Assembly: GCA_964650975.1 (NCBI GenBank)
Contig: CAZYWA010000396.1
Span: 1-7,724 of the forward strand
DNA: 7,724 nt
From: CAZYWA01 sp964650975 [NCBI: uncultured bacterium]
GTDB lineage: Bacteria; JADJOY01
Direction of reading: 5' to 3'
This document shows positions 1-6,096 of this stretch, in pieces (position 1 is the first letter of the stretch; each line of letters begins with the position of its first letter). The translations under genes and the position numbers were made by a program. The notes under the pieces were generated by a model. The model worked only from the letters and a program-made list of their open reading frames with translations. It was not told the origin of the DNA and made no database searches.

Positions 1-2
1 CC

Positions 3-1451
3 GAGCCCCCCACCTGGACGGCCTGGGTAGATGACGTCGCGGGTCAGGCTCGGATCGCGATCCAGTCACCGACCTCTTCCCACCCGGTGCGGGTCTCCGC
101 ACCGGACTCGGCCGACGATCTGCACCCGAGCCTCGCGCTGAGCCCGAACGGTGAGCTGCACCTGGTCTTCGCACGGCGCGAGCCCGGCGCCGCGTCGGCG
201 GTGTGGCACGCGCTGCTCTCCGCGAGCGGCGAGGTGATCGCGATGGGACCGGTGCCGGGCGGAAGCCCCGGTTACACACCCGACGTCGCGGTCTCGCCGG
301 CAGGCGACGTCCTCGCGGCCTGGTCGCGCGACGGCACGAACGGAGGACCGGAGCAGATCGTCGTCGCCAAGCTCGACGCTTCCGCGCGGGACGGCGGCGT
401 CGCGGCCCGCGCGCTGGCTTACGCTGACCGCAAGCTCCGTGCGTTCCCAAGCATCGGCTTCAACGCCGGTGTGCCGGTGCTCGCCTGGATGCGAGCCGAC
501 GCCGACGGGTACCGGATCGAGGTCGCGCGCTGCAGCGACTCGGCGTGCGCGGCGATTCGCGATGCGCAGGCGATCGGAATGGGAATCTTCCCCGATCTGG
601 TCGCGGCCCCCGCGAGGGTGGTGTGGCGCGAGGCGGCCACCGCGGTGTCGCACGATCTCGCGGGGCGCGATCTCGCCGCGCCGTCGTTCGCGCCGGAGCT
701 GCTGTCGCGCGCCTCGGCATCGCTCGATCACCGGGTCGCGACCGCGGCCGGTGGAGTCGGAAACGAAGTGCGCGTGTCCGCGCAGGCGGCCGCTCCGGCG
801 GTCTCGGCCGCACCCGCCGTCAAGCTGGTGAAGGACCGCATCATGGCCTTCGGCGACAGCGTCACCTGGGGCGAGTTCGACAACTGCTACCCGAACGACT
901 ACCCGGCGCATCCCGCCGGCTATCCGCTGCGGCTCAAGCCCGCTTTCGACCAGTACTACAAGCGCACCTTCGACATGGAAAACCTCGCGGTGCCAGGCGA
1001 GACCAGCACCGAGGGTGCGAGCCGGTTCCCCGCGACGTTCAACGCCGTCGCGCCCTCCTACGCGATGGTGATGGAAGGCGAGAACAACTACTTCAACAAC
1101 AGCTCGTACAACGTGTGGGCGAACGACCTGGGCACGATGGCCGCGTACGCCACGTCGCACGGCGCCAAGTTCATGCTCATCGACAACACGCCGGTGAGCG
1201 ACATCGAGCGCCAATCGCAGTACGACTGGATGAAGGGCTTCAATCCCCCCAACAAGTACTACTCGGCCATCGCGACGGCCGTTCAGGTCCCGCACGCCAA
1301 GGTATGGGTGCCCTTCACCTCGGTCTCGGGCTGGGACAAGAACCTGATCTCATCCAGCGACGGCCACTACAACCACCCGAACTGCGCCGGCTACAACCAG
1401 GCCGCGACCACCATCTACAACCGCTTCCTGTCGTCGGGGATCCTGCAGTAG
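3..1451 (+). CDS. Beta-propeller-like / SGNH (GDSL) hydrolase fusion protein, 5' partial
   Basis: The frame is open from base 3 with no convincing start, so the gene begins before the window. The GTG at base 87 (residue 1 for numbering here) has no good Shine-Dalgarno sequence and sits inside repeat-like sequence. Roughly the first 195 residues carry recurring 'hPslalspnGelhlvf' units (about residues 13-29, 65-80, 120-135, 168-182), and a WTAWVDD strand precedes residue 1. This pattern is typical of bladed beta-propellers. An Ala/Pro linker (233-246) leads to an SGNH domain with block I GDSVTWG (nucleophile Ser258), block II VPGETS (Gly304), block III GENN (Asn333) and block V DGHYNHPN (Asp425, His430). 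The family comprises esterases, lipases and carbohydrate deacetylases; the substrate here is unknown. Block III usually reads GxND and block V DxxHPN, so both are variants. The architecture suggests a secreted or surface protein, but the signal peptide would lie upstream of the window. Confidence 0.85.
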   Translation, partial: EPPTWTAWVDDVAGQARIAIQSPTSSHPVRVSAPDSADDLHPSLALSPNGELHLVFARREPGAASAVWHALLSASGEVIAMGPVPGGSPGYTPDVAVSPAGDVLAAWSRDGTNGGPEQIVVAKLDASARDGGVAARALAYADRKLRAFPSIGFNAGVPVLAWMRADADGYRIEVARCSDSACAAIRDAQAIGMGIFPDLVAAPARVVWREAATAVSHDLAGRDLAAPSFAPELLSRASASLDHRVATAAGGVGNEVRVSAQAAAPAVSAAPAVKLVKDRIMAFGDSVTWGEFDNCYPNDYPAHPAGYPLRLKPAFDQYYKRTFDMENLAVPGETSTEGASRFPATFNAVAPSYAMVMEGENNYFNNSSYNVWANDLGTMAAYATSHGAKFMLIDNTPVSDIERQSQYDWMKGFNPPNKYYSAIATAVQVPHAKVWVPFTSVSGWDKNLISSSDGHYNHPNCAGYNQAATTIYNRFLSSGILQ

Positions 1452-1666
1452 CAAGCGCTGGGCACGTCGAGCGCCCGATCGCGATTTTGTCCGGATGTCC
1501 GCGCTCGATCGTTGCCCGCCGGAGGACCGGTGGGCCTCCACGGGCTCGAGGTCGCGCGCGTTTTGCTCCGTGCCGGACCGGGGCGCGACGGTTGAAGCGG
1601 TGGGTCGCTGCAGAAGCACCGCGCGGCAGGCGCGCGGCGAGCAAAGCGAGCCGACTCGAGGGTAGG

Positions 1667-1721
1667 GCCCCGAAAAAATCGCACTTTTTCGGGGCGGGGG
1701 GCTTGAAAAGCCCCCGAAAAA
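1667..1721. terminator. Compound bidirectional terminator between convergent genes
   Basis: Two adjacent inverted repeats lie between the convergent SGNH gene and phoH gene. Hairpin A pairs 1667-1677 (GCCCCGAAAAA) with 1685-1695 (TTTTTCGGGGC), an 11-bp stem with a 7-nt loop. Hairpin B pairs 1697-1704 (GGGGGCTT) with 1708-1715 (AAGCCCCC) around a 3-nt loop. The CCCCGAAAAA copy at 1712-1721 could also pair with 1685-1694, so alternative folds exist. Read on the minus strand, the region begins directly after the phoH stop codon. No classic long U-tract follows a stem outside the repeats; the T runs are inside the arms. Termination is inferred from structure and position. Confidence 0.7.
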
Positions 1722-3080
1722 TCACAGCTGGGTCGCGGCCAGCTCGGCCAGCTCGCTGCGCTCGCCTCGGGAGAAGAATACGGTGCCGGTGATGGGCGAG
1801 CTCTTGAGCCGCTCGGTCACGTAGACCAATCCGTTCGAGTGCTGGTCGAGGAAGTGGTTGTCGACCTGGTAGGGATCTCCGGCGAGCACCACCTTGGTGC
1901 CTTCGGCGGCGCGGGTGATGACGGTCTTCACCTCGTGCGGGGTGAGGTTCTGTGCCTCGTCGATGAGCATGAAGGCCGACGAGATCGAGCGCCCGCGGAT
2001 GGTGTGGATGGCCTGCACCTCGAGCTGGCGCGAGTGGAAGAGGTACTCCCAGTTCTTGGCGTCGCGGCTCGCGCCTTTGTTCGAGGCCCCGTTGTCGCTC
2101 ATGATCAGCTGGTCGAAGTTGTCGAAGAAGGACGTCATCCACGGCTGCATCTTGGTGTCGAAGTCGCCGGGCAAGTAGCCGATGTCCTGGCCCATCGACA
2201 CCACCGGCTTCGAGAGCAGGATGCGGTCGTAGGCGCGCCGTCGCCGTCCCTTCTGGACTTGAGCGAGCGCCGCGGCGAGCGCCAGGAACGTCTTGCCGGT
2301 TCCCGCCTTGCCGATCAGCGTGACCAGCTTCACGTTGGGATCGAGGAGCAGGTCGATCGCCATGCGCTGCTCGAGGTTCCGCGGCTGGACGTCGGAGACC
2401 TCGCGGAACTCGACGGGCACCGGCTCGAGCTGGCCGCTCGCGGGGTGGTGTCGCCACAGCCGCTCGGACGGTCCGTTCCGGACCACCACGTACTCGTTGG
2501 GATTCAGGTCGTCGAGCTCGAGTTCGCGCGGGTCGAGAACGCTGTCGTCGCCCCATTCGTCGGCGGCGGGGACGCTCTGCCGGTCGAGGATCCGGTAGCC
2601 GGTGTAGAGATCGGAGAGCTGGACGCGATCGGTCTCGTAGTCCTCGGCGTCGAGGCCCTCGAAGTCGGCGAGGATCCGGAGGTTCACGTCCTTGCTGATG
2701 AGCACCACGCGCTTGTAGAGGCCGCGCTGCTTGAGGGCGAGCGCCGAGGCCAGGATCAAGAGATCCATGCTGCGCTCGGTGGTGCGGTGGCTCAGGTGCT
2801 CCACACCGCCGTTTCCGTCCGAGATGATGTGGAACGTCGTGCCGAGATCGGGATGGCGGACACCCGCCTCGCCCGAGAGATTGCCGAACTCACGCAGTGC
2901 CGAGATGAAGCGCGACGCGATGCGCGCGGCGGCGGCGACCTCGAAGCGGCGGTTGTTCTTGAGATCGTCGAGCTCCATCACCACGAAGATGGGAATGGCG
3001 ACGGTGGTCTTGCGGAATGCATTGAGAGCACGGGGATCGTGGACGAGGACACTGGTGTCGACGACGTAGGCGGTGTCCAT
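1722..3080 (-). CDS. phoH2: PIN-PhoH family ATPase/ribonuclease (PhoH2/YlaK type)
   Basis: This 452-residue protein has an N-terminal PIN nuclease domain joined to a C-terminal PhoH ATPase domain. The family's PIN domain is a metal-dependent RNase and its PhoH domain a helicase-like NTPase; mycobacterial PhoH2 unwinds and cleaves RNA. The PIN acidic residues are visible: Asp8 (VVDTSVLVHD), Glu36 (VVMELDDLK), Asp106 (SMDLLILAS) and Asp131 (ISKDVNLR). The ATPase part has Walker A GKAGTGKT (257-264), Walker B MLIDEAQN (Asp374, Glu375) and the family-typical VVLAGDPYQVD (397-407). Length and motifs look intact. The ATG at 3080 is preceded by GGAGG, and the protein starts exactly at the PIN strand. 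The frame stays open far upstream, but that stretch is antisense/other-frame to the next gene. It lies 113 nt downstream of the MNT-HEPN gene on the same strand, so co-transcription is plausible. It acts in the cytoplasm; no membrane segment is seen. Confidence 0.93.
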   Translation of the reverse strand: MDTAYVVDTSVLVHDPRALNAFRKTTVAIPIFVVMELDDLKNNRRFEVAAAARIASRFISALREFGNLSGEAGVRHPDLGTTFHIISDGNGGVEHLSHRTTERSMDLLILASALALKQRGLYKRVVLISKDVNLRILADFEGLDAEDYETDRVQLSDLYTGYRILDRQSVPAADEWGDDSVLDPRELELDDLNPNEYVVVRNGPSERLWRHHPASGQLEPVPVEFREVSDVQPRNLEQRMAIDLLLDPNVKLVTLIGKAGTGKTFLALAAALAQVQKGRRRRAYDRILLSKPVVSMGQDIGYLPGDFDTKMQPWMTSFFDNFDQLIMSDNGASNKGASRDAKNWEYLFHSRQLEVQAIHTIRGRSISSAFMLIDEAQNLTPHEVKTVITRAAEGTKVVLAGDPYQVDNHFLDQHSNGLVYVTERLKSSPITGTVFFSRGERSELAELAATQL

Positions 3081-3083
3081 GAA

Positions 3084-3088
3084 CCTCC
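3084..3088 (-). promoter_or_regulatory. Ribosome binding site for phoH2
   Basis: On the minus strand GGAGG is followed by TTC and then ATG (3080-3078). The spacing is tight, but the match is strong and it decides the start against the long open frame extending to about 4349. Confidence 0.8.
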
Positions 3089-3156
3089 AAGAAAAGGGGG
3101 GACACGTGAGCTCGCGGGACCGTCCTGCCCAGAGATTACCAGGCGAAGGACGCGCT

Positions 3157-3187
3157 CGCTGGCGAGTTTTCGGGACGCGCGCCAGCG
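3157..3187. repeat. Inverted repeat between MNT-HEPN and phoH2
   Basis: CGCTGGCG at 3157-3164 is complementary to CGCCAGCG at 3180-3187, giving an 8-bp GC-rich stem with a 15-nt loop. It starts 7 nt after the stop of the MNT-HEPN gene on the minus strand. There is no U-tract, so it may be a weak terminator, an mRNA 3'-end stabiliser or a processing site rather than a strong terminator. The function is inferred from position only. Confidence 0.4.
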
Positions 3188-3193
3188 GAAACG

Positions 3194-4045
3194 CTATTCG
3201 TCGCGGGGCTCGTCGGTCGTGGCGACGTCGGCGCAGGTGGAGGCGAGCTCGGTGAGCGCGGCGGTGGCGGCGGGCAGGTGCTTGAGGAGCACGCCCAGAT
3301 CGAGCTCGGCGTAGCGGTAGAGGACCACGTTGCGGAGCCGCAGCACCGCGCCGAGCCGCGTCGCGAGGTCGAGCGGGATGAGCCCGCGGCGGGCGAGCTC
3401 GCCGATGGGGTCGTCGTTGTCCTCGCCTGGCTCCTCCGCGGTTGGCGCGGACGCGAGCTCGATGGCCAGATCCTCGACCGCCTGGCAGGCCTGGATGAGG
3501 TTGAAGAGGATCGAATCCTGAACCGTGCGGTCGGTCGCGAAGCGCTCGCCGCCGGCCCGCAGCGTGGCGCTGATTCGCTCGGTGTGCTGGCGCAGCACTT
3601 CGGTGCGCTCGTGAGCCGCGACCGGGCTGGCGAGCCCCGGACGCCTGAGCCCGGCGATGCGGGCGCTCGCGGGCGTCTCGCCGTCCACGTACTCCATCCA
3701 GGCGCGCGCCCGGAACTCCCGCACCTTCGCCATGTCGCGGAAGAAGATCGCCTGGCCGCGCTCGATCGCGCGGTGGCGCAAGGTGGGCTCCGCGCGCTCG
3801 AGCAGGATCACGCGAGGGCCGGAGACCCCCAGGCGGTCGAGCTCCTGAGCCAGCCGCTCCGCCCACGCGGTCGGGTCGGGCGGTGCTCCTCCGTCGGTGA
3901 AGAGCACACCCAGATCGGTGCTCGCGACGCCCGGCGCCCCGGCGGGGGAGCGGGGCGGAAAGAGCCACACCGCCTCGATCTCGATGCGCCGGTCGAAGAT
4001 CTTGAGCATCCGCTCGGAAATCGCCCCTCGATCGTCGTGCGCCAT
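3194..4045 (-). CDS. Single-chain MNT-HEPN protein (MntA/HepT-like fusion) with degenerate active sites
   Basis: This 283-residue protein has an N-terminal minimal nucleotidyltransferase (MNT) domain, about residues 15-122. It shows VWLF at 26-29, STDLGVLF at 42-49, and the family-typical stretch from LLERAEPTLRHR (81-92) to MEYVD (117-121). A HepT/DUF86-like HEPN domain follows at about 145-268, with QDSILFNLIQACQAVEDLA at 176-194 and RNVVLYRY at 238-245. In MntA-HepT toxin-antitoxin pairs, HepT is an RNase with an RX4-6H motif and MntA AMPylates the Tyr of RX4HXY. Here the MNT 'GS' is Pro30-Pro31, the first Asp of SDxD is Ser42 (only Asp44 remains), and the HEPN His is Tyr243, while Tyr245 is kept. 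The protein is therefore probably a binding or regulatory pseudoenzyme; this is inferred. The ATG at 4045 is preceded by GAGG with 5-nt spacing. A longer reading to 4240 would put the control region in the coding sequence. It is divergent from the peroxidase gene and upstream of phoH2. Confidence 0.8.
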   Translation of the reverse strand: MAHDDRGAISERMLKIFDRRIEIEAVWLFPPRSPAGAPGVASTDLGVLFTDGGAPPDPTAWAERLAQELDRLGVSGPRVILLERAEPTLRHRAIERGQAIFFRDMAKVREFRARAWMEYVDGETPASARIAGLRRPGLASPVAAHERTEVLRQHTERISATLRAGGERFATDRTVQDSILFNLIQACQAVEDLAIELASAPTAEEPGEDNDDPIGELARRGLIPLDLATRLGAVLRLRNVVLYRYAELDLGVLLKHLPAATAALTELASTCADVATTDEPRDE

Positions 4046-4158
4046 GGATTCCTCGGGTCCCAGATCCCGCAGCGTAGCATCGGGAGAAACCCGCCCGCGT
4101 TCCGGATTCTGTGACGGGTCTCGACGCGGCTCCTGAGAGAAGCCCTTGCTGGAGGGCA

Positions 4159-4175
4159 GGGGGCCTTCGACCCCC
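4159..4175 (-). other. GC-rich hairpin in the leader of the MNT-HEPN gene
   Basis: On the minus-strand RNA, GGGGGUC pairs with GGCCCCC around a GAA triloop (5 G-C pairs, one U-G, one C-G). If transcription starts at the divergent promoter near 4205, this hairpin lies in a leader of about 160 nt. It could stabilise the leader or attenuate transcription. A nearer -10-like TACGCT (4071-4076) could give a short leader that omits it, although no matching -35 is visible. Confidence 0.3.
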
Positions 4176-4194
4176 AGCTTCCGCGCCGCCTGGG

Positions 4195-4225
4195 TTGACG
4201 CTTTCTCGTCTATGATATTGATAAT
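4195..4225 (+). promoter_or_regulatory. Probable sigma-70 promoter for the di-heme peroxidase operon
   Basis: TTGACG at 4195-4200 is a good -35. The best -10 is GATAAT at 4220-4225 (19-bp spacer) or TTGATA at 4218-4223 (17-bp spacer). Both lie inside the palindromic operator, which fits repression by occlusion. The start point would be near 4231, leaving a short leader before the ATG at 4258. Confidence 0.5.
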
Positions 4226-4240
4226 GCGTTTCAATATCAA
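4212..4240 (-). promoter_or_regulatory. Divergent sigma-70 promoter toward the MNT-HEPN gene
   Basis: Read on the minus strand, TTGATA (4240-4235) and TATCAT (4217-4212) are separated by exactly 17 bp. Each matches 5 of 6 consensus bases. The operator palindrome occupies the whole promoter. Transcription would begin near 4205 and run toward the MNT-HEPN gene, with a leader of about 160 nt. Confidence 0.5.
4213..4239. promoter_or_regulatory. Fur-like operator: perfect 9-9-9 palindrome
   Basis: TGATATTGA (4213-4221) and TCAATATCA (4231-4239) are exact reverse complements around a 9-bp spacer, in an AT-rich island within GC-rich surroundings. The centre contains TGATAAT-G-CGTTTCA, which matches 11 of 14 positions of the 7-1-7 Fur motif TGATAATnATTATCA. 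The outer halves TGATATT and AATATCA each match 6 of 7, as expected for overlapping Fur dimers. Fur is the best candidate; another Fur-family regulator (Zur, Mur, PerR) is possible. It overlaps promoter elements on both strands. Confidence 0.65.
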
Positions 4241-4245
4241 GTAAT

Positions 4246-4252
4246 GAGGAGG
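4246..4252 (+). promoter_or_regulatory. Ribosome binding site for the di-heme peroxidase gene
   Basis: GAGGAGG is followed by a 5-nt spacer (GCCCG) and ATG at 4258. This near-consensus site fixes the start of the lipoprotein. Confidence 0.8.
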
Positions 4253-4257
4253 GCCCG

Positions 4258-5994
4258 ATGCTCAACACCCATCTGGATTCGACATCTCGCGGCTTGGTGC
4301 GTGGCGCACGCTGCGCGCTTCGCCTGGTCGTGGCGTTGATCCTTCTCACCGGCTGCGAGAACAGACCGCTGCGCGTGATCCGCGCCGAGGCGCCCGATCC
4401 TCCCGAGGCTCAGATCGGCGAGCGCCTGTTCCTCGAGACCCGCTTCGCGCAGCGGTTCGCCGTGGAAGCCGGGGATCGCATCGATACCGCGTCGGTCGCC
4501 GACCCGGTCACGGCGAATCTCGAGACCACCTCCGCGCCGCGTCCCGGTCCGTTCGCCGGCTCGACCATCAACTGCCGGAACTGCCACCTGGTGGACGACT
4601 CGCCCGATCCGGACGGCCAGGGCACACGCACCTATGCTGACTTCGCGCGGCGCAGCCCGATTCCCGATCGCGGCGACGGGCGCACCCACACGCCGCGCAA
4701 CTCGCCCTCGCTGGTCGACTCGACGGTGCCGCGAGCGGTGCCGTTCGTGCTGCACTTCGACGGCGAGTTCGCGACCACGGCCGAGCTGATCGAGGGAACC
4801 TGGACCGGCCGGAACTTCGGCTGGCTCGCCGATCAGCACGATGCCGCGCTCGCCCACCTGGCGAGCGTCGTCCGCGCCGACGACGGCTCGGGTGCCCTCG
4901 CCGCCGGTTATGCAGGCCTCCCGTACGCGACGCTGCTCGCGGGAACCGACCCGCGCATTCCGCCCGAGCTGGTGCTGCCCGAGGCGCGGCGCCTCGACGT
5001 CAGCGTCGCGACCGACGAGCAAGTGTTCGCGTCGGCGGTGAGCCTGGCCGAGGCCTACCTCGACGGGCTCCGCTTCTCGCGCGACGCCCACACCGGCGAC
5101 TTCGACGGCTCGCCGTTCGACCGATTCGTAGCTCTGAATCACCTGCCGAGCCACCCGGCGGAGGGTGAACGTCCGATCGACTTCGCGCGCCGGTTTCGCG
5201 AGGCGATCGCGGGGCTCGAAGCACCGGTCTGGGTCCACGACGGCGCCGACGGCAAGTTCGCGCTTCACGAGCATCCGTTCCAGTTCGGTCCGGAGGAGCT
5301 CGACGGACTGCTGGTGTTCCTCTCGGAGCCAGACGCGAAAGCGACCACCCGCTCGCGGCAGGTGCCGGCCCGTGAGCGAGGCACCGGGAACTGCCTGGCT
5401 TGCCACGTGCCCCCCGAGCTATCGGACTTCGCCCTGCACAACGCGGGCGTCTCGCAGGAAGGGTTCGACGCGGTCCACGGCGACGGAGCGTTCGAGGCGC
5501 TGCCGGTCCCGGATCTCGCCGCGCGGAACGCCGATCCCGATCGCTGGCTGCCAGCGTCCGCAGCACATCCGCTCGCGACAGGTCCGTTCCGCGCCATCCC
5601 CAGCTCCGAGGACCCGATCGCGTCCGATCTCGGGGCCTGGAACGTGCTCGGCAACCCGGCGATGCCGGAGGCTCAAGGCCCGGTGGAAGCACTGGTGCGA
5701 AATGCAGCCGGCCTTCCGCCTGAGAGCGGCGACGGCGCCACGCTGCTGCCCTTTGCGGTGGCACTCTTCAAGACACCCGTGCTCCGCGACCTCGGTCAGT
5801 CCGCGCCTTACTTTCACGACGGATCGGCGGACACGCTCGCGGTGGCGGTGCGCCACTACCAGCGCTTCTCCGATCGCGCCCGCGCCGGCCGGGTGCGAAA
5901 CGCGGCGCTCGAGCTGCAGTCGATCCAGCTCTCCGACGACGACGTGCAGCCGCTGGTCTCGTTCCTCCAATCGCTCGACGAGGATTACGACTGA
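4258..5994 (+). CDS. Di-heme cytochrome c peroxidase / MauG-family lipoprotein
   Basis: This 578-residue protein begins with a basic n-region and a hydrophobic stretch (LRLVVALILLTGC) ending in lipobox LTGC with Cys33. It is thus a predicted lipoprotein, anchored on the periplasmic side or at the outer membrane. Two c-type heme motifs are present: CRNCH (106-110) and CLACH (379-383). The MauG/bacterial cytochrome c peroxidase signatures are TPRNSPSLVDS (145-155), LHFDGEF (165-171) and LFKTPVLRDLGQSAPYFHDGS (503-523). Family members reduce hydrogen peroxide or carry out oxidative modification of a partner protein through high-valent heme. The protein is clearly longer than classical cytochrome c peroxidases, which are usually well under 400 residues; the extra sequence lies mainly between the two hemes (about 180-375). 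Cytochrome c maturation is required. It is preceded by a Fur-like operator and followed 102 nt later by an outer-membrane barrel gene on the same strand, so the two probably form an operon. The exact reaction cannot be read from the sequence. Confidence 0.9.
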   Translation: MLNTHLDSTSRGLVRGARCALRLVVALILLTGCENRPLRVIRAEAPDPPEAQIGERLFLETRFAQRFAVEAGDRIDTASVADPVTANLETTSAPRPGPFAGSTINCRNCHLVDDSPDPDGQGTRTYADFARRSPIPDRGDGRTHTPRNSPSLVDSTVPRAVPFVLHFDGEFATTAELIEGTWTGRNFGWLADQHDAALAHLASVVRADDGSGALAAGYAGLPYATLLAGTDPRIPPELVLPEARRLDVSVATDEQVFASAVSLAEAYLDGLRFSRDAHTGDFDGSPFDRFVALNHLPSHPAEGERPIDFARRFREAIAGLEAPVWVHDGADGKFALHEHPFQFGPEELDGLLVFLSEPDAKATTRSRQVPARERGTGNCLACHVPPELSDFALHNAGVSQEGFDAVHGDGAFEALPVPDLAARNADPDRWLPASAAHPLATGPFRAIPSSEDPIASDLGAWNVLGNPAMPEAQGPVEALVRNAAGLPPESGDGATLLPFAVALFKTPVLRDLGQSAPYFHDGSADTLAVAVRHYQRFSDRARAGRVRNAALELQSIQLSDDDVQPLVSFLQSLDEDYD

Positions 5995-6096
5995 GACGAG
6001 CGAACTGAGACACGGCCGAGACCTGCGACCATTTGACGCATTCTCGCGATCGCGGCGCGCCGCTATCTCTCCGGCATGATCGGAGATGGAAGGGAG

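Noticed and set aside
66-1295. Long minus-strand open frame opposite the SGNH gene
   Set aside because: It is Arg/Val/His-rich without domain motifs, a typical antisense shadow in GC-rich DNA. The plus frame has clear SGNH blocks.
3113-3118. CACGTG palindrome upstream of phoH2
   Set aside because: A six-base palindrome alone is too common to call an operator.
1839-3314. Long plus-strand open frame opposite phoH2
   Set aside because: It has no recognisable motif, and its composition mirrors the coding constraints of the PIN-PhoH gene on the other strand.
4046-4240. Longer start for the MNT-HEPN protein at 4240
   Set aside because: It would place the start inside the Fur-like operator and divergent promoter. 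It has no ribosome site, and the added 65 residues have no domain character; the ATG at 4045 has a GAGG site.
1722-4349. Reading the phoH2 frame as one very long protein starting near 4349
   Set aside because: The PIN domain begins exactly at the ATG at 3080, which has a GGAGG site. The upstream sequence is Arg/Pro/Gly-rich and overlaps the well-supported MNT-HEPN gene in another frame.
6045-6063. Overlapping palindromes CGCGATCGCG and GCGGCGCGCCGC before the barrel gene
   Set aside because: Short self-complementary GC strings are expected at this base composition; there is no T-tract or conserved operator pattern.
6033-6069. Promoter just before the barrel gene (TTGACG at 6033-6038 with TATCTC at 6064-6069)
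   Set aside because: The spacer would be 25 bp, too long for a sigma-70 promoter. Co-transcription with the peroxidase gene is simpler.
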